From Blastococcus litoris (GTDB taxonomy: Bacteria; Actinomycetota; Actinomycetes; Mycobacteriales; Geodermatophilaceae), in contig NZ_QCZF01000001.1 of NCBI RefSeq assembly GCF_003075095.1, forward strand, positions 496,001 through 560,000: 64,000 nt of DNA, given 5' to 3'. A program made the translations under genes and the position numbers. Below the pieces are notes generated by a model. The model ran no database searches. It was not told the origin of the DNA and worked only from the letters and a program-made list of their open reading frames with translations. This document shows, one piece after another, positions 34,110 to 43,925 of this stretch (position 1 is its first letter; every line of letters begins with the position of its first letter).

Positions 34110-34973
34110 GTGAGCGGACGGCTGGTGCTGGGTGGGGCGCCCCTCGGGCAGCCGGGCGACGTGGGACCGCGGCTGCGCGACGTGATGGCCTCGGCCGACG
34201 TCCTCGCCGTCGAGGACACCCGCCGCCTGCACCGGCTCGCCACCGACCTCGGCGTCACCTTCACCGGCCGGGTGGTGACCTTCCACGAGTCGGTGGAGAA
34301 GGCGCGGCTGCCCGGGCTGCTGTCGGCGATGCAGGACGGCGCGACGGTGCTGCTGCTCACCGACGCGGGGATGCCGTCGGTGTCCGACCCCGGCTACACG
34401 CTGGTGCGGGCGGCCATCGAGGCCGGCGTCCCGGTGACCTCGGTGCCGGGGCCCTCCGCGGTGACCACGGCGCTGGCCGTCTCGGGGCTGCCCGTGGACC
34501 GCTTCTGCTTCGAGGGCTTCCTGCCGCGCAAGGGCGGGGAGCGGCGGTCGACGCTGGCGGGCCTGGCCGACGAGCGCCGCACGATGGTCTTCTTCGAGTC
34601 CCCGCACCGGCTGGCCGACGCCCTGGCCGACGCGGCCGCGGCGTTCGGCGACGCCCGGCCCGCCGCCGTCTGCCGCGAGCTGACCAAGACCTACGAGGAG
34701 ATCCGGCGCGGGCCGCTGTCGGAACTCGCCGTGTGGGCCGCCGAGGGCGTGAAGGGCGAGATCACGCTGGTGGTCGCGGGGGCGAGCGCGGCGCCCGTGC
34801 CGATGGACGCCGACCAGCTGGCGGCCGCCGTGGCGTCGGAGGAAGCGGCCGGTGCCACCCGCAAGGACGCCATCCGCGCCGTCGTCGTCCGGACCGGGCT
34901 GCCCCGCCGGGTGGTCTACGACGCCGTCGTCGCCGCCAAGTCCCCCTCGGCGGCGTCCGGCCCGCCGACCTGA
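34110..34973 (+). CDS. rsmI: 16S rRNA (cytidine-1402 2'-O)-methyltransferase
   Basis: Methylates the ribose of C1402 in the decoding centre using S-adenosylmethionine. The 287-residue protein has the tetrapyrrole-methylase fold: LVLGGAPLGQPGDVGPRLRD (usually VATPIGNLxD), VLAVEDTRRLHRL, LLLTDAGMPSVSDPGYTLVR, VTSVPGPSAVTTALAVSGLP and FEGFLPRKGGERRS. The GTG at 34110 gives the standard N-terminus; a GTG six bases upstream is possible. The first signature is more divergent (GAPLGQPGD) than in most homologues but complete. Divergent from pmt with 53 bases between starts. The 109 bases to corA (34974-35082) hold only imperfect GC-rich inverted repeats. Confidence 0.94.
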   Translation: MSGRLVLGGAPLGQPGDVGPRLRDVMASADVLAVEDTRRLHRLATDLGVTFTGRVVTFHESVEKARLPGLLSAMQDGATVLLLTDAGMPSVSDPGYTLVRAAIEAGVPVTSVPGPSAVTTALAVSGLPVDRFCFEGFLPRKGGERRSTLAGLADERRTMVFFESPHRLADALADAAAAFGDARPAAVCRELTKTYEEIRRGPLSELAVWAAEGVKGEITLVVAGASAAPVPMDADQLAAAVASEEAAGATRKDAIRAVVVRTGLPRRVVYDAVVAAKSPSAASGPPT

Positions 34974-35082
34974 TCTCCTCCCTCGCCGCGACGCCCGGCC
35001 GGTGACTGTGCGCGGACCCGCCCCACCGCGCGCCCGATGACGTGGATCAGCGCACGGACGGCGCGTCCAGCGAGGGGAGGGG

Positions 35083-36192
35083 TCAGAGCCAGCCGTTGCG
35101 CTTGAAGCCGCGGTACAGGAGCACGCACACGGCCGCGATGACCAGCAGCACCAGGAAGTAGCCGTACCGCCACCGGAGCTCCGGCATGTAGTCGAAGTTC
35201 ATCCCGTAGATGCCGGCGATGGCGGTCGGCACGGCGATGATGCCGGCGTAGGCGGAGATCTTCCGCATGTCCTGGTTGTCGGCCATCGTCGACCGCGCGA
35301 GCGAGGCCTGGAGGATCGACGACAGCAGCTCGTCCAGCGCCGACACCTGGTCGCGGACGCGGATGGCGTGGTCCTGGACGTCGCGGAAGTACGAGCGCAT
35401 CGCCTCGGGGACGACGTCGATCTGGCGCTCGGCCAGCTTCTGCAACGGCAGCTCCAACGGGGAGACCGCCTTGCGCAGCGACATCAGCTCCCGCTTGAGC
35501 TGGTAGAGCCGGCCGATGTCGTCGGTGCGCTGGGGGCTGAACACCGAGGACTCGAGCTCGTCCACGTCGTCGGTGACCGCCTCGGCGACCTCGACGAAGC
35601 TGTCGACGACGAGGTCCGCGACGGCGTAGAGGACGGCCGACGGGCCCAGGCACAGCAGGTCGCGCTGCTCCTCCAGGCGAGCGCGCAGGCTGGTCAGCCC
35701 GGAGTGGGTCCCGTGCCGCACGGTGATGACGTAGTGCGAGCCGAGGAAGACCATGACCTCGCCGGTGTCCACCACCTCGCTGGTCGCGGTGAGCTGCTCG
35801 TGCTCCACGTAGGTCGCCGTCTTGAGCACCATGAACAAGGCGTCGTCGTAGTGCTCCAGCTTGGGCCGTTGATGGGCGTAGACCGCGTCCTCGACCGCCA
35901 GGGGGTGGAGCCCGTACCGGTCGCCGATCGCGGTCAGCTCCTCGTCGGTGGGCTCGTAGAGGCCCAGCCACACGAAGCCGCCCTGGGCGACGGCCGCCTC
36001 CAGCGCCTCCTCGGGCGTGACGGGTGCCTGCCGCCGGCCGTCGACGTACACCGCGCAGTCGACGACGACGTCCTCGTCCGCCGTGCGGGCGCGGGTCGAC
36101 TTCGGCGCGCCCGCCGGGCGCGGGCGCGGTGTGGGCGGCTGCAGCGGAGGCGGCCCCGCGGGCAGGTCGCGGGGCGTGTCGGTCGCGGCCAT
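35083..36192 (-). CDS. corA: CorA-family magnesium/cobalt transporter
   Basis: A 369-residue CorA channel. The cytoplasmic domain (about residues 45-305) contains LGLYEPTDEELTAIGDRYGL, HPLAVEDAVYAHQRPKLEHY, VYAVADLVVDSFVEVAEAVT-like helices and ELMSLRKAVSPLELPLQKLA. Two C-terminal membrane helices end the protein, with the pore signature YGMNFDYMPEL (about residues 325-335) and a basic KRNGWL tail. The ATG at 36192 is chosen because GGAGAGG lies upstream and the first ~50 codons of the longer frame are Arg/Pro-rich non-coding type. No riboswitch-like M-box is recognised in the 217 bases upstream (36193-36409), which hold only GC-rich short inverted repeats. Confidence 0.94.
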   Translation of the reverse strand: MAATDTPRDLPAGPPPLQPPTPRPRPAGAPKSTRARTADEDVVVDCAVYVDGRRQAPVTPEEALEAAVAQGGFVWLGLYEPTDEELTAIGDRYGLHPLAVEDAVYAHQRPKLEHYDDALFMVLKTATYVEHEQLTATSEVVDTGEVMVFLGSHYVITVRHGTHSGLTSLRARLEEQRDLLCLGPSAVLYAVADLVVDSFVEVAEAVTDDVDELESSVFSPQRTDDIGRLYQLKRELMSLRKAVSPLELPLQKLAERQIDVVPEAMRSYFRDVQDHAIRVRDQVSALDELLSSILQASLARSTMADNQDMRKISAYAGIIAVPTAIAGIYGMNFDYMPELRWRYGYFLVLLVIAAVCVLLYRGFKRNGWL

Positions 36193-36409
36193 CGCCCACC
36201 TCTCCAGTTCGGCCCGGTGCGGTCCGGGAGCGAGTGCAGCGTAGGCAATGCGGGCCGCCGGCCCCCGTGCGACGCTGCCCGGCCGCCGCCTCTCGGGGGG
36301 CGGGGCCCGCGAGCGCGCCCCGCGCACGAGCCGACGTCGGCTCACCCGCTGGGGTGAGAGCCGCCCGGCGACCCTTCAGCGGGCCGCCCGGCGGGCCGAG
36401 CTGACCGGT

Positions 36410-37084
36410 ATGGCGATCAGCGTCCTCGAGGCACCCCGCACGTTCGGGCCGCTCCCGGCGCGCGCGGCGGACACCGCCGTCGAGGAGATCGCCGCCACCC
36501 GGGAGGTCGCCTCCCGCCGCATCCCGCTGGCGGTCCTCGGCGCCGCGTCCGTCGGCGTCCTCCAGGCCGTCGCCCTGCTCGCCCTCGCCCTGGGGAGCCT
36601 GGACGGCGTCCTGTCCTCGGCCGGTCCCCCCGCGGGCTGGCTGGTGGCCGTGGCCCTCGTCGTGCTCGCCGGCTGGATCGTGCTGTGCGCGGGCAGCGCC
36701 GCCGCGATGGTGGACGGCACCGGGCGCTCGCTGTTCGTCGGAGTTGCCTACGGCGAGCTGGCCGCCCTGGCCGCGCTGCTCGTCGTCGCCACCGCCACCC
36801 CGGTCGCCAACCCCACCCCGCTGCCGCTGCCGGCCCTCGCGCTGCTCCTCCTCGCCGTCCCGGTCGGGAAGCTGCTGCTGGCCGGCACCCCGGCGACCCA
36901 GCAGTGGATCGCGCAGGGGCCCCGCGCCCGGGTGCGCCGTCCCGACCCGGTGCAGGCCCACCGGTTGCTCGCCACCGTGACGCTGGGCGTCATCGGCGCC
37001 TCGCTGTGCGCCGTCGCGGTGCTCGCGCCGGTCCCCGCCGGCGACGTCCAGGACCCGGCGTCCTCGGTGTTCACGCAGGACTGA
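36410..37084 (+). CDS. Integral membrane protein, unknown
   Basis: A 224-residue protein with about five hydrophobic helices (around residues 40-65, 78-100, 105-135, 140-160 and 190-210) and a short N-terminal cytoplasmic part (ISVLEAPRTFGPLPARAADT). The tail DVQDPASSVFTQD is exposed. No motif I recognise. The ATG at 36410 is preferred to an upstream start inside Arg-rich sequence. It is followed by metG after 38 bases that contain metG's own promoter box, so the two are probably separate units. Confidence 0.6.
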   Translation: MAISVLEAPRTFGPLPARAADTAVEEIAATREVASRRIPLAVLGAASVGVLQAVALLALALGSLDGVLSSAGPPAGWLVAVALVVLAGWIVLCAGSAAAMVDGTGRSLFVGVAYGELAALAALLVVATATPVANPTPLPLPALALLLLAVPVGKLLLAGTPATQQWIAQGPRARVRRPDPVQAHRLLATVTLGVIGASLCAVAVLAPVPAGDVQDPASSVFTQD

Positions 37085-37110
37085 CGCGCAGCCGGGTGGA
37101 CGGTGCTCCG

Positions 37111-37116
37111 TACTGT
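37111..37116 (+). promoter_or_regulatory. Putative -10 element of metG (leaderless type)
   Basis: TACTGT ends exactly six bases before the GTG of metG at 37123 and no ribosome site intervenes, supporting a leaderless transcript starting at the GTG. Confidence 0.45.
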
Positions 37117-37122
37117 TGACCC

Positions 37123-38919
37123 GTGAGTGATCGGCACATCCTGACCGCAGTCGCCTGGCCCTACGCGAACGGGCCGCGGCACATCGGCCACGTCTCCGGC
37201 TTCGGCGTCCCCTCCGACGTGTTCAGCCGGTACCACCGCATGGCCGGGGACAAGGTCCTCATGGTCAGCGGCACCGACGAGCACGGCACCCCGATCACCG
37301 TCGCGGCCGACGCCGAGGGCATCACGCCGCGGCAGATCGCCGACCGGAACAACCGGATCATCGTCGGCGACCTGCAGTCGCTCGGGCTCAGCTACGACCT
37401 CTTCACCCGGACCACGACGGCCAACCACGCCGCCGTCAGCCAGGAGATCTTCCTGGGCCTGCTGAAGAACGGCTACGTGTTCCCGAAGACGACGCTGGGC
37501 GCGATCAGCCCGTCGACCGGGCGCACGCTGCCCGACCGCTACATCGAGGGCACCTGCCCGATCTGCGGCTACGACGGCGCCCGCGGCGACCAGTGCGACA
37601 ACTGCGGCAACCAGCTCGACCCGACCGACCTGATCAACCCGGTCAGCCGGATCAACGGCGAGACGCCGAAGTTCGTGGAGAGCGAGCACTACTTCCTCGA
37701 CCTGCCGGCGTTCACCCGCGCGCTGGGCGACTGGCTGGCCACCCGCAAGAGCTGGCGGCCCAACGTCCTGAACTTCAGCGTCAACCTGCTCGAGGACCTG
37801 AAGCCCCGCAGCTACACCCGCGACATCGACTGGGGCGTGCCCGTGCCGCTCGACGGCTGGCGGGACCGCAACGACAAGCGCATCTACGTCTGGTTCGACG
37901 CCGTCGTGGGCTACCTCTCGGCGTCCATCGAGTGGGCGCGCCGGTCGGGTGACCCCGAGGCGTGGCGGCAGTGGTGGCAGACACCGGACTCCGACGCCTA
38001 CTACTTCATGGGCAAGGACAACATCGTCTTCCACTCCGAGATCTGGCCCGCCCAGCTGCTCGGCTACAACGGCGAGGGCGACAAGGGCGGCACGCCGGGT
38101 GACCTGGGCCGGCTGAACCTGCCGACCGAGGTGGTCTCCAGCGAGTTCCTGACGATGGAGGGCCGCAAGTTCTCCAGCAGCCGCAACGTCGTCATCTACG
38201 TGCGCGACTTCCTCTCCCGTTACGACGCCGACGCGCTGCGGTACTTCATCGCCGTCGCCGGGCCGGAGAACCAGGACACCGACTTCACCTGGTCGGAGTT
38301 CCTGCGCCGCAACAACGACGAGCTGGTGGCCGGCTGGGGCAACCTGGTCAACCGCACGGTGTCGATGGCGGCGAAGAACGTCGGCGCCGTCCCGACCGCG
38401 GGCGACCTCACCGACGCCGACCGGGCGCTGCTGGCGACGACGTCCGGAGCGTTCGGGCCGATCGGTGACCTGCTGACCCGCAACCGCCAGAAGGCGGCGG
38501 CCACCGAGGCGATGCGGGTGGTCGGCGAGGCGAACAAGTACCTGTCCGACCAGGCGCCGTGGAAGCTCAAGGAGGACCTGCCCCGCCGGGACACCGTCCT
38601 GCACACCGCGCTCCAGGCGATCAAGGACTGCAACGCCCTGCTGACGCCGTTCCTCCCGCACTCGGCGCAGAAGGTGCACGAGCTGCTGGGCGGCACCGGC
38701 GTCTGGTCGCCCGCGCCGCGGATCGAGGAGGTCACCGACCTCGACGACGGCTCGCCCTACCCGATCATCACCGGTCCCTACGACCAGGGGCAGGCGGTGT
38801 GGGCGTCCACCCCGCTCGCCGAGGCGGGCACCCCGCTGGCGCCGCCGACGCCCGTGTTCACCAAGCTCGACGACTCGATCGTCGAGGAGGAGCTGCGGCG
38901 GCTGGAAGAAGGCGAATGA
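37123..38919 (+). CDS. metG: Methionyl-tRNA synthetase
   Basis: Charges tRNA-Met with methionine; 598 residues. Class I signatures: [19 protein letters not shown] with the HIGH box (about residues 6-24), the zinc knuckle [19 protein letters not shown] (about 146-164), [35 protein letters not shown] and the KMSKS-equivalent [16 protein letters not shown] (about 345-360; KFSSS is normal in the MetG1 subgroup). No C-terminal dimerisation/tRNA-binding EMAP domain. The stop overlaps the tatD start as ATGA, so the two are coupled, as in mycobacteria. Confidence 0.98.
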   Translation: MSDRHILTAVAWPYANGPRHIGHVSGFGVPSDVFSRYHRMAGDKVLMVSGTDEHGTPITVAADAEGITPRQIADRNNRIIVGDLQSLGLSYDLFTRTTTANHAAVSQEIFLGLLKNGYVFPKTTLGAISPSTGRTLPDRYIEGTCPICGYDGARGDQCDNCGNQLDPTDLINPVSRINGETPKFVESEHYFLDLPAFTRALGDWLATRKSWRPNVLNFSVNLLEDLKPRSYTRDIDWGVPVPLDGWRDRNDKRIYVWFDAVVGYLSASIEWARRSGDPEAWRQWWQTPDSDAYYFMGKDNIVFHSEIWPAQLLGYNGEGDKGGTPGDLGRLNLPTEVVSSEFLTMEGRKFSSSRNVVIYVRDFLSRYDADALRYFIAVAGPENQDTDFTWSEFLRRNNDELVAGWGNLVNRTVSMAAKNVGAVPTAGDLTDADRALLATTSGAFGPIGDLLTRNRQKAAATEAMRVVGEANKYLSDQAPWKLKEDLPRRDTVLHTALQAIKDCNALLTPFLPHSAQKVHELLGGTGVWSPAPRIEEVTDLDDGSPYPIITGPYDQGQAVWASTPLAEAGTPLAPPTPVFTKLDDSIVEEELRRLEEGE

Positions 38920-39800
38920 GCCGCTCGGCGGCGTCGCGCGCGAACAAGCGCGGCGAGCCGCCGCCGTCCCCGGAGCCGCTGCCGGGTCCGGCGCTCGACA
39001 GCCACACGCACCTGGACATCGTCCTGGGGGAGCGGCCGGCCGGCGACGAGCACGGCGAGTGGGCGTCGGACGCCGCCGTCGACGCCGAGATCGCCGCCGC
39101 GGTCGCGGTGGGCGTGCCGCGGCTGGTCCAGGTCGGGGTCGACGTCGCGTCGTCGCGCTGGTCGGCGGCGTTGGCCGAACGGCACCCGAACGTCCTGGCC
39201 GCGGTCGCCCTGCACCCGAACGAGGCCGGCGCCGGGAAGGCGACCGACGACGCACTGGCCGAGATCGACCGGCTGGCCGGGCTGCCCCGGGTGCGGGCGG
39301 TGGGGGAGACCGGCCTGGACCGGTTCCGGACCGGCCCCGAGGGGTGGGCCGCGCAGGAGGCGTCGTTCCGGGCGCACATCGGCATCGCGAAGCGCCACGG
39401 GATCGCGCTGGTCATCCACGACCGGGACGCCCACGAGGAGATCCTCCGGGTCCTGGACGACGAGGGCGCGCCCGAGCACACCGTCTTCCACTGCTTCTCC
39501 GGTGACGCCGACTTCGCGCGCCGCTGCGTCGAGCGGGGCTTCGTCCTCTCCTTCGCCGGCACCGTCACCTTCGGCAACGCCGGCTACCTGCGGGAGGCGG
39601 CGGCGCTCACCCCGGTCGACCAGATGCTGGTCGAGACCGACGCGCCGTTCCTCACGCCGATGCCCCACCGCGGCCGCCCGAATGCCTCCCGCCTGGTGCC
39701 GCACACCGTGCGCGCGCTGGCCGAGGTGACCGGCGTCGACCCGGGGGAGCTGTGCGCGGGCCTGACCGCGACGGGCGAGCGGGTGTTCGGGTCCTGGTGA
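38916..39800 (+). CDS. tatD: TatD-family metal-dependent deoxyribonuclease
   Basis: A 294-residue TatD hydrolase, a 3'-5' exonuclease type linked to DNA repair and turnover. Metal motifs: [12 protein letters not shown] (about residues 27-38), [22 protein letters not shown] (about 128-138), [28 protein letters not shown] and [17 protein letters not shown] (about 236-252). The N-terminal ~25 residues are a basic, Pro-rich extension ([19 protein letters not shown]). The start ATG overlaps the metG stop. Next in the mycobacterial order are rpfB and ksgA, also found here after one extra gene. Confidence 0.95.
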   Translation: MSRSAASRANKRGEPPPSPEPLPGPALDSHTHLDIVLGERPAGDEHGEWASDAAVDAEIAAAVAVGVPRLVQVGVDVASSRWSAALAERHPNVLAAVALHPNEAGAGKATDDALAEIDRLAGLPRVRAVGETGLDRFRTGPEGWAAQEASFRAHIGIAKRHGIALVIHDRDAHEEILRVLDDEGAPEHTVFHCFSGDADFARRCVERGFVLSFAGTVTFGNAGYLREAAALTPVDQMLVETDAPFLTPMPHRGRPNASRLVPHTVRALAEVTGVDPGELCAGLTATGERVFGSW

Positions 39801-39852
39801 TCCTGCGGCGGGGAGGCCGCCACGTCGCGGCAAACCGGGGGACACTGGCGTC

Positions 39853-40689
39853 GTGGGCCGTCTGATCGCCGTTCTGCTGTTCATCGCCGTGCTGGTGCCC
39901 GGCGTGCTCCTGGCGCGGGCGTGGTGGCTGGCGGTCGGCCGGCGAGCCGTCGCCGCCGGTGGTGTCGAGCTGGCCGAACCCACGCCCGAGGGCACCAGGG
40001 CGCTCCAGCGCCAGGCGCAGCACGGGCGGCGGATCCGCCTGCTCGGCCTGCTGCTCGGAGTCGCCGGGATCATCGGGAGCGTCGTCGCGCTCGCCGAGGC
40101 GTCGGTCTTCCTGTGGGTGCCGATCCTCGTCGTCGGTCTGCTGCTGGGGGTGCTGCTCGCCGAGGCGACCCGGCCCCGGCCGCGCTGGACCACCAGCGCC
40201 CCGCCCCGCCGCCCGCGCCTCGGCGACCTGATCTCCGGCTGGCTGCTCTGGACGATGCGGGTGGTGGCCGCCGCGCAGGTGGCCGTCACCGTCTCGCTGT
40301 GGAACGAGGGCGAGCTCCCCGACACGGTGGCCTGGGCGGCGCTGCTCGTGCCGCTCGTCGCGTGGCTGCTCGCCGAGGTGGCCCTGCTGCGCGTCCTGGT
40401 GCGCCCGCTGCCGGCGCGCGGAGCCGACGTGCCGGTGGACGAGGCCCTGCGGACGTGGACCGCGCACCTGGTCGCGGCCGCGACGACGGTCCTCGGCCTG
40501 CTGCCTCTCGGCACGCTGCTGCTGCGGGCGGGCATCGACCCGGAACGCGTCAGCGAGGGCTACGACTTCCTGCCGGTCGCGCTCGTCGCCGGCGGTTTCT
40601 CGGCGCTGACGGCGGGGGTCGCGGTGGCAGCCTTCCTGCTCGGCTGGCTGCGCCCGGTGCGGACCACGGCACGCGCCCTGGCCGGCTGA
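39853..40689 (+). CDS. Polytopic membrane protein, unknown
   Basis: A 278-residue protein with about seven to eight hydrophobic helices. Residues 3-28 form the first helix, then AQHGRRIRLLGLLLGVAGII starts a second pair, and PRLGDLISGWLLWTMRVVAA begins the C-terminal set; RPVRTTARALAG closes it. It is inserted between tatD and rpfB, where mycobacteria have no gene. GACACT ends six bases before the GTG, so it too may be leaderless. I recognise no family. Confidence 0.6.
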   Translation: MGRLIAVLLFIAVLVPGVLLARAWWLAVGRRAVAAGGVELAEPTPEGTRALQRQAQHGRRIRLLGLLLGVAGIIGSVVALAEASVFLWVPILVVGLLLGVLLAEATRPRPRWTTSAPPRRPRLGDLISGWLLWTMRVVAAAQVAVTVSLWNEGELPDTVAWAALLVPLVAWLLAEVALLRVLVRPLPARGADVPVDEALRTWTAHLVAAATTVLGLLPLGTLLLRAGIDPERVSEGYDFLPVALVAGGFSALTAGVAVAAFLLGWLRPVRTTARALAG

Positions 40690-41035
40690 ACGATCCGGCT
40701 CGAGAGGGCCCGCAACCTCCGGTTTCTGCCCCGCGACGGCGGGAACGACGCTGTGGCCTTGCTCACCGGTCACGGGGCGGTCACGTCGGCTCACCACCTG
40801 CACCTTCTGCCCGCCGTGTCACGGAGGGTGTCGGCGAGCCCACGCAGCGCAAGTGAATTCCTCTGCTGTACTTCCTGTGCAGCATTGCCACACAGTCAGT
40901 GTTCGTTATCGTGTCGTGACCGACAGCCGGGGTGGAGACCACCCGGGCGGCATCGACCGGCTGGGCGCCCCCGCGCTCCCGACCGGCTGCCGGCCCGGCC
41001 TCCTGCCCGGGTCTTGTGACCTCGTGGAAGTGTTC
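40690..41035 (+). promoter_or_regulatory. rpfB upstream region with sigma-70-like promoter
   Basis: The longest non-coding stretch (346 bases) in the window. TTGCCA (40885-40890), a 16-base spacer, and TATCGT (40907-40912) make a fair -35/-10 promoter. The roughly 120-base leader then contains an imperfect hairpin (CAGCCGGGGTGG / CCACCCGGG, about 40925-40947) and a second GGCCGG-rich inverted element near 40980-41005. Mycobacterial rpf leaders can carry cyclic-di-AMP riboswitches; I looked for the ydaO consensus and could not recognise it. The part 40690-40880 is AT-richer than its surroundings but shows nothing I can name. Confidence 0.45.
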
Positions 41036-42121
41036 GTGCGCCGCTCTCTCCAGCTCAGCCTGTTCGCCGTCGTCCTCCTGGGACTGATCGGTGGCACGCT
41101 CGCCTACTTCGTCGCCCAGAAGTCCGTGACGCTCACCGTCGACGGGCAGCCCCGCACCGTCGGCACCTACGCCGGCACGGTCGCCGAGGTCCTCGACGAG
41201 GAGGGCCTGGAGGTCGCCGCACACGACGTCGTCCTGCCGGCTCCCGGCCAGGAGCTCGCCGACGGCGACGCGGTGGTCGTGAACCGCGCCCGGCCGCTGC
41301 AGCTGTCGATCGACGGGGTGGACCGCGAGGTCTACGTGACCGCCCTGAGCGTCGACGAGGCGCTCGAGCAGCTGGGTCTGCGCTCGGACGACCTCGTGCT
41401 CTCCGCCAGCCGCAGCGAGCGCCTCCCGCTCGACGGCATGCAGCTGACGATCACCACGCCCAAGCAGATCGTCCTGGTCAGCGACGGCCAGGAGCGCGTC
41501 GTCACGACGACGGCCGCCACCGCCGGTGACCTGCTCACCGAGCAGGGCATCGCGCTGAGCGCGACCGACCGGACCAGCCTCTACCTGGGTCAGGCGCTGC
41601 TGAACCGCATGCGCCTGCAGGTCTTCCGCGTGCAGGTGACCGAGACCCAGGTGGCCGCGGCCATCCCGCACGAGCGGGTCGAGACCGCCGACCCCGAGGC
41701 GCTCGAGGGCGACGAGAAGGTCACCCAGCAGGGCGTCGACGGCGAGCAGGTGTCCACCGTCCGCGTCACGGTCGTCGACGGCGTCGAGACCGCCCGCGAG
41801 GTCCTGAACACCAGCGTCACCCGCCAGCAGGTGCCCGAGCAGGTCACGGTCGGCACCAAGGCGCGCCCCGCCAACAGCCCGTCGGCCGACGGGCTGAACT
41901 GGGCGGCGCTGGCGCAGTGCGAGTCCGGCGGGCGCCCGAACGCGGTCAGCGCCAGCGGCAAGTACCACGGGCTCTACCAGTTCTCGGTCGCCACGTGGCA
42001 GGCCGTCGGTGGCACGGGCCTGCCGTCCCAGGCGACGCCCGACGAGCAGACCTACCGCGCCCAGCTGCTGTACCAGCGCTCCGGCGCCGGGCAGTGGCCG
42101 CACTGCGGCAAGAACCTCTGA
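41036..42121 (+). CDS. rpfB: Resuscitation-promoting factor RpfB
   Basis: A 361-residue cell-wall lytic transglycosylase that helps wake dormant cells. N-terminal membrane anchor ([20 protein letters not shown], about residues 5-24), three DUF348 repeats ([60 protein letters not shown]), a G5 domain (about 205-280), and the catalytic Rpf domain starting [20 protein letters not shown] with the catalytic Glu in CESGG, ending WPHCGKNL. It is the RpfB architecture found before ksgA in mycobacteria. GTG codons at 41024 and 41030 are alternative starts; GGAAG before 41036 supports the given one. Confidence 0.95.
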   Translation: MRRSLQLSLFAVVLLGLIGGTLAYFVAQKSVTLTVDGQPRTVGTYAGTVAEVLDEEGLEVAAHDVVLPAPGQELADGDAVVVNRARPLQLSIDGVDREVYVTALSVDEALEQLGLRSDDLVLSASRSERLPLDGMQLTITTPKQIVLVSDGQERVVTTTAATAGDLLTEQGIALSATDRTSLYLGQALLNRMRLQVFRVQVTETQVAAAIPHERVETADPEALEGDEKVTQQGVDGEQVSTVRVTVVDGVETAREVLNTSVTRQQVPEQVTVGTKARPANSPSADGLNWAALAQCESGGRPNAVSASGKYHGLYQFSVATWQAVGGTGLPSQATPDEQTYRAQLLYQRSGAGQWPHCGKNL

Positions 42122-42131
42122 TCGGGCGTCG

Positions 42132-42998
42132 CTGAGCACTCCTCCCGAGCAGTCGGACGGGCTGCTGGGACCGGCCACCATCCGTGAGCTGGCCCAGCAG
42201 CTCGAGCTGCGTCCGACCAAGACGCTCGGGCAGAACTTCCTCCACGACGCCAACACCATCCGGCGGATCGTCCGGACGGCGGACCTCCGGCCGGACGACG
42301 TCGTCCTCGAGGTGGGCCCGGGGCTCGGGTCGCTGACCCTCGGCCTGCTGCCGGCGGCCGCGGCCGTGCTCGCCGTCGAGATCGACCCGCGCCTGGCCGG
42401 TCTCCTGCCGGGCACTGTCGCCGAGCGACGTCCCGATCTCGCCGACCGGCTCACCGTGGTCACCGCGGACGCCCTCCGCGTCCAGGAACTGCCCGGGCCG
42501 CCGCCGACGGCGCTGGTGGCGAACCTGCCCTACAACGTGGCCGTCCCCGTCCTCCTGCACCTGCTGGAGCTGCTGCCGACGCTGGACCGGGCGCTGATCC
42601 TGGTGCAGGCCGAGGTGGCCGAGCGGCTGGCGGCCGCTCCGGGCAGCTCCGCCTACGGGGTGCCCTCGGCCAAGGCCGCCTGGTACGGCGAGGTGCGCCG
42701 GGCAGGGGCCGTGGGCCGCAAGGTCTTCTGGCCCGAGCCCAACGTCGACTCCGGTCTGGTGGCGCTGGTCCGGCGCCCACCTCCGCCCGGCGACCGGCCG
42801 GCCACCTTCGCCGTGGTGGACGCCGCCTTCGCGATGCGCCGCAAGAGCCTGCGGGGCGCCCTGGCACGGTGGGCCGGCAGCCCCGCGGCGGCCGAGACGC
42901 GGCTGCGGGCCGCGGGCATCGACCCCGCCACGCGCGGGGAGCAGCTGTCGGTGGCCGACTTCGCACGGCTGGCGGCGACCGCACCGGTGGACCCGTGA
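42132..42998 (+). CDS. ksgA: 16S rRNA (adenine-1518/1519 N6)-dimethyltransferase
   Basis: Dimethylates two adenines in the 3' hairpin of 16S rRNA, a late assembly step. About 288 residues with [20 protein letters not shown] (about 30-49), the SAM motif [29 protein letters not shown] and the catalytic [17 protein letters not shown]. No ATG, GTG or TTG lies in frame between the rpfB stop and the GQNFLHD block; the only options are CTG at 42132 (giving [19 protein letters not shown]) or a GTG at 42009 deep inside rpfB. The CTG is used here. It overlaps ispE by four bases. Confidence 0.92.
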   Translation: MSTPPEQSDGLLGPATIRELAQQLELRPTKTLGQNFLHDANTIRRIVRTADLRPDDVVLEVGPGLGSLTLGLLPAAAAVLAVEIDPRLAGLLPGTVAERRPDLADRLTVVTADALRVQELPGPPPTALVANLPYNVAVPVLLHLLELLPTLDRALILVQAEVAERLAAAPGSSAYGVPSAKAAWYGEVRRAGAVGRKVFWPEPNVDSGLVALVRRPPPPGDRPATFAVVDAAFAMRRKSLRGALARWAGSPAAAETRLRAAGIDPATRGEQLSVADFARLAATAPVDP

Positions 42999-43915
42999 CC
43001 GCCGTCGTCGCCCGGGCGCCCGCGAAGGTCAACGTGCACCTGGGGGTCGGGCCGCTGCGCCCCGACGGGTTCCACGAGCTGCGCACCGTCTACCTCGCGG
43101 TGTCGCTGTTCGACAGCGTCACCGCTGCTCCGGGGGACGGCCTCGCGCTCACTGTCACCGGCGAGGGCACCGGCGGCCGCGGCGCGGACCTCGTGCCGAC
43201 GGACTCCCGGAACCTCGTCTGGCGGGCCGCCGAGCTGCTGGCCGCGTCGGCCGGGGTGCCCGCCCACGCGACCCTGGCCGTCGACAAGGCGATCCCGGCC
43301 GCCGCCGGGCTGGCCGGCGGCAGCGCCGACGCCGCGGCCGCTCTGGTCGCGCTCGACGCCCTGTGGGGCACGCGGGCGAGCCGTGAGGACCTGCTCGGGC
43401 TGGCCGCGCAGCTGGGCAGCGACGTCCCCTTCAGCCTCGTGGGCGGGGTTGCGCTGGGCGCCGGCCGCGGCGAGCAGGTGACGCCGGTGCTGTCCCGCGG
43501 TCGCTGGGACTGGGTCCTGGGCATCGCGGGGGAGGGGCTGTCGACCCCCGCCGTCTACGGCGAGCTGGACCGGCTGCGCGACGCCGGCCGGCTGCCCACC
43601 GACTGGTCCGCCGACGCCGAGCCGGTGCTGGCTGCGCTGCGCAGCGGACCGCCGTCGGCGCTCGCAGCGGCGCTGGCCAACGACCTCCAGGCACCGGCGC
43701 TCGCCCTCCGGCCCGCGCTCGGGCGCGCCCTGCGGGCCGCGACGGAGGCGGGCGCCGCATCCGCGCTGGTGAGCGGCTCCGGCCCCACCGTCGCCGCACT
43801 CTGCCGCGACGAGCAGCACGCCCAGCGGCTGGCGGCCGAGCTGGCCGGCGAAGGCGTCTTCCGGACCGTCCGCGCCGTGCACGGCCCGGTACCGGGCGCC
43901 CGCGTGACCCGCTGA
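42995..43915 (+). CDS. ispE: 4-diphosphocytidyl-2-C-methyl-D-erythritol kinase
   Basis: Phosphorylates CDP-methylerythritol in the non-mevalonate isoprenoid pathway, feeding polyprenyl phosphate and menaquinone synthesis. The 306-residue GHMP kinase shows [20 protein letters not shown] at the start, the ATP-binding glycine loop [19 protein letters not shown] (about residues 99-117) and [18 protein letters not shown] near the end. GTG start in a GTGA overlap with ksgA, so ksgA-ispE are coupled as in mycobacteria. Confidence 0.96.
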   Translation: MTAVVARAPAKVNVHLGVGPLRPDGFHELRTVYLAVSLFDSVTAAPGDGLALTVTGEGTGGRGADLVPTDSRNLVWRAAELLAASAGVPAHATLAVDKAIPAAAGLAGGSADAAAALVALDALWGTRASREDLLGLAAQLGSDVPFSLVGGVALGAGRGEQVTPVLSRGRWDWVLGIAGEGLSTPAVYGELDRLRDAGRLPTDWSADAEPVLAALRSGPPSALAAALANDLQAPALALRPALGRALRAATEAGAASALVSGSGPTVAALCRDEQHAQRLAAELAGEGVFRTVRAVHGPVPGARVTR

Positions 43916-43925
43916 GGCCGGAGGC

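Noticed and set aside
36193-36409. Possible small gene or M-box-like element between corA and the next gene
   Set aside because: No ORF with a ribosome site and no recognisable riboswitch core; only GC-rich short inverted repeats.
40690-41035. Cyclic-di-AMP (ydaO) riboswitch before rpfB
   Set aside because: The location is right, but I could not match the conserved core sequences by eye; a covariance search would decide.
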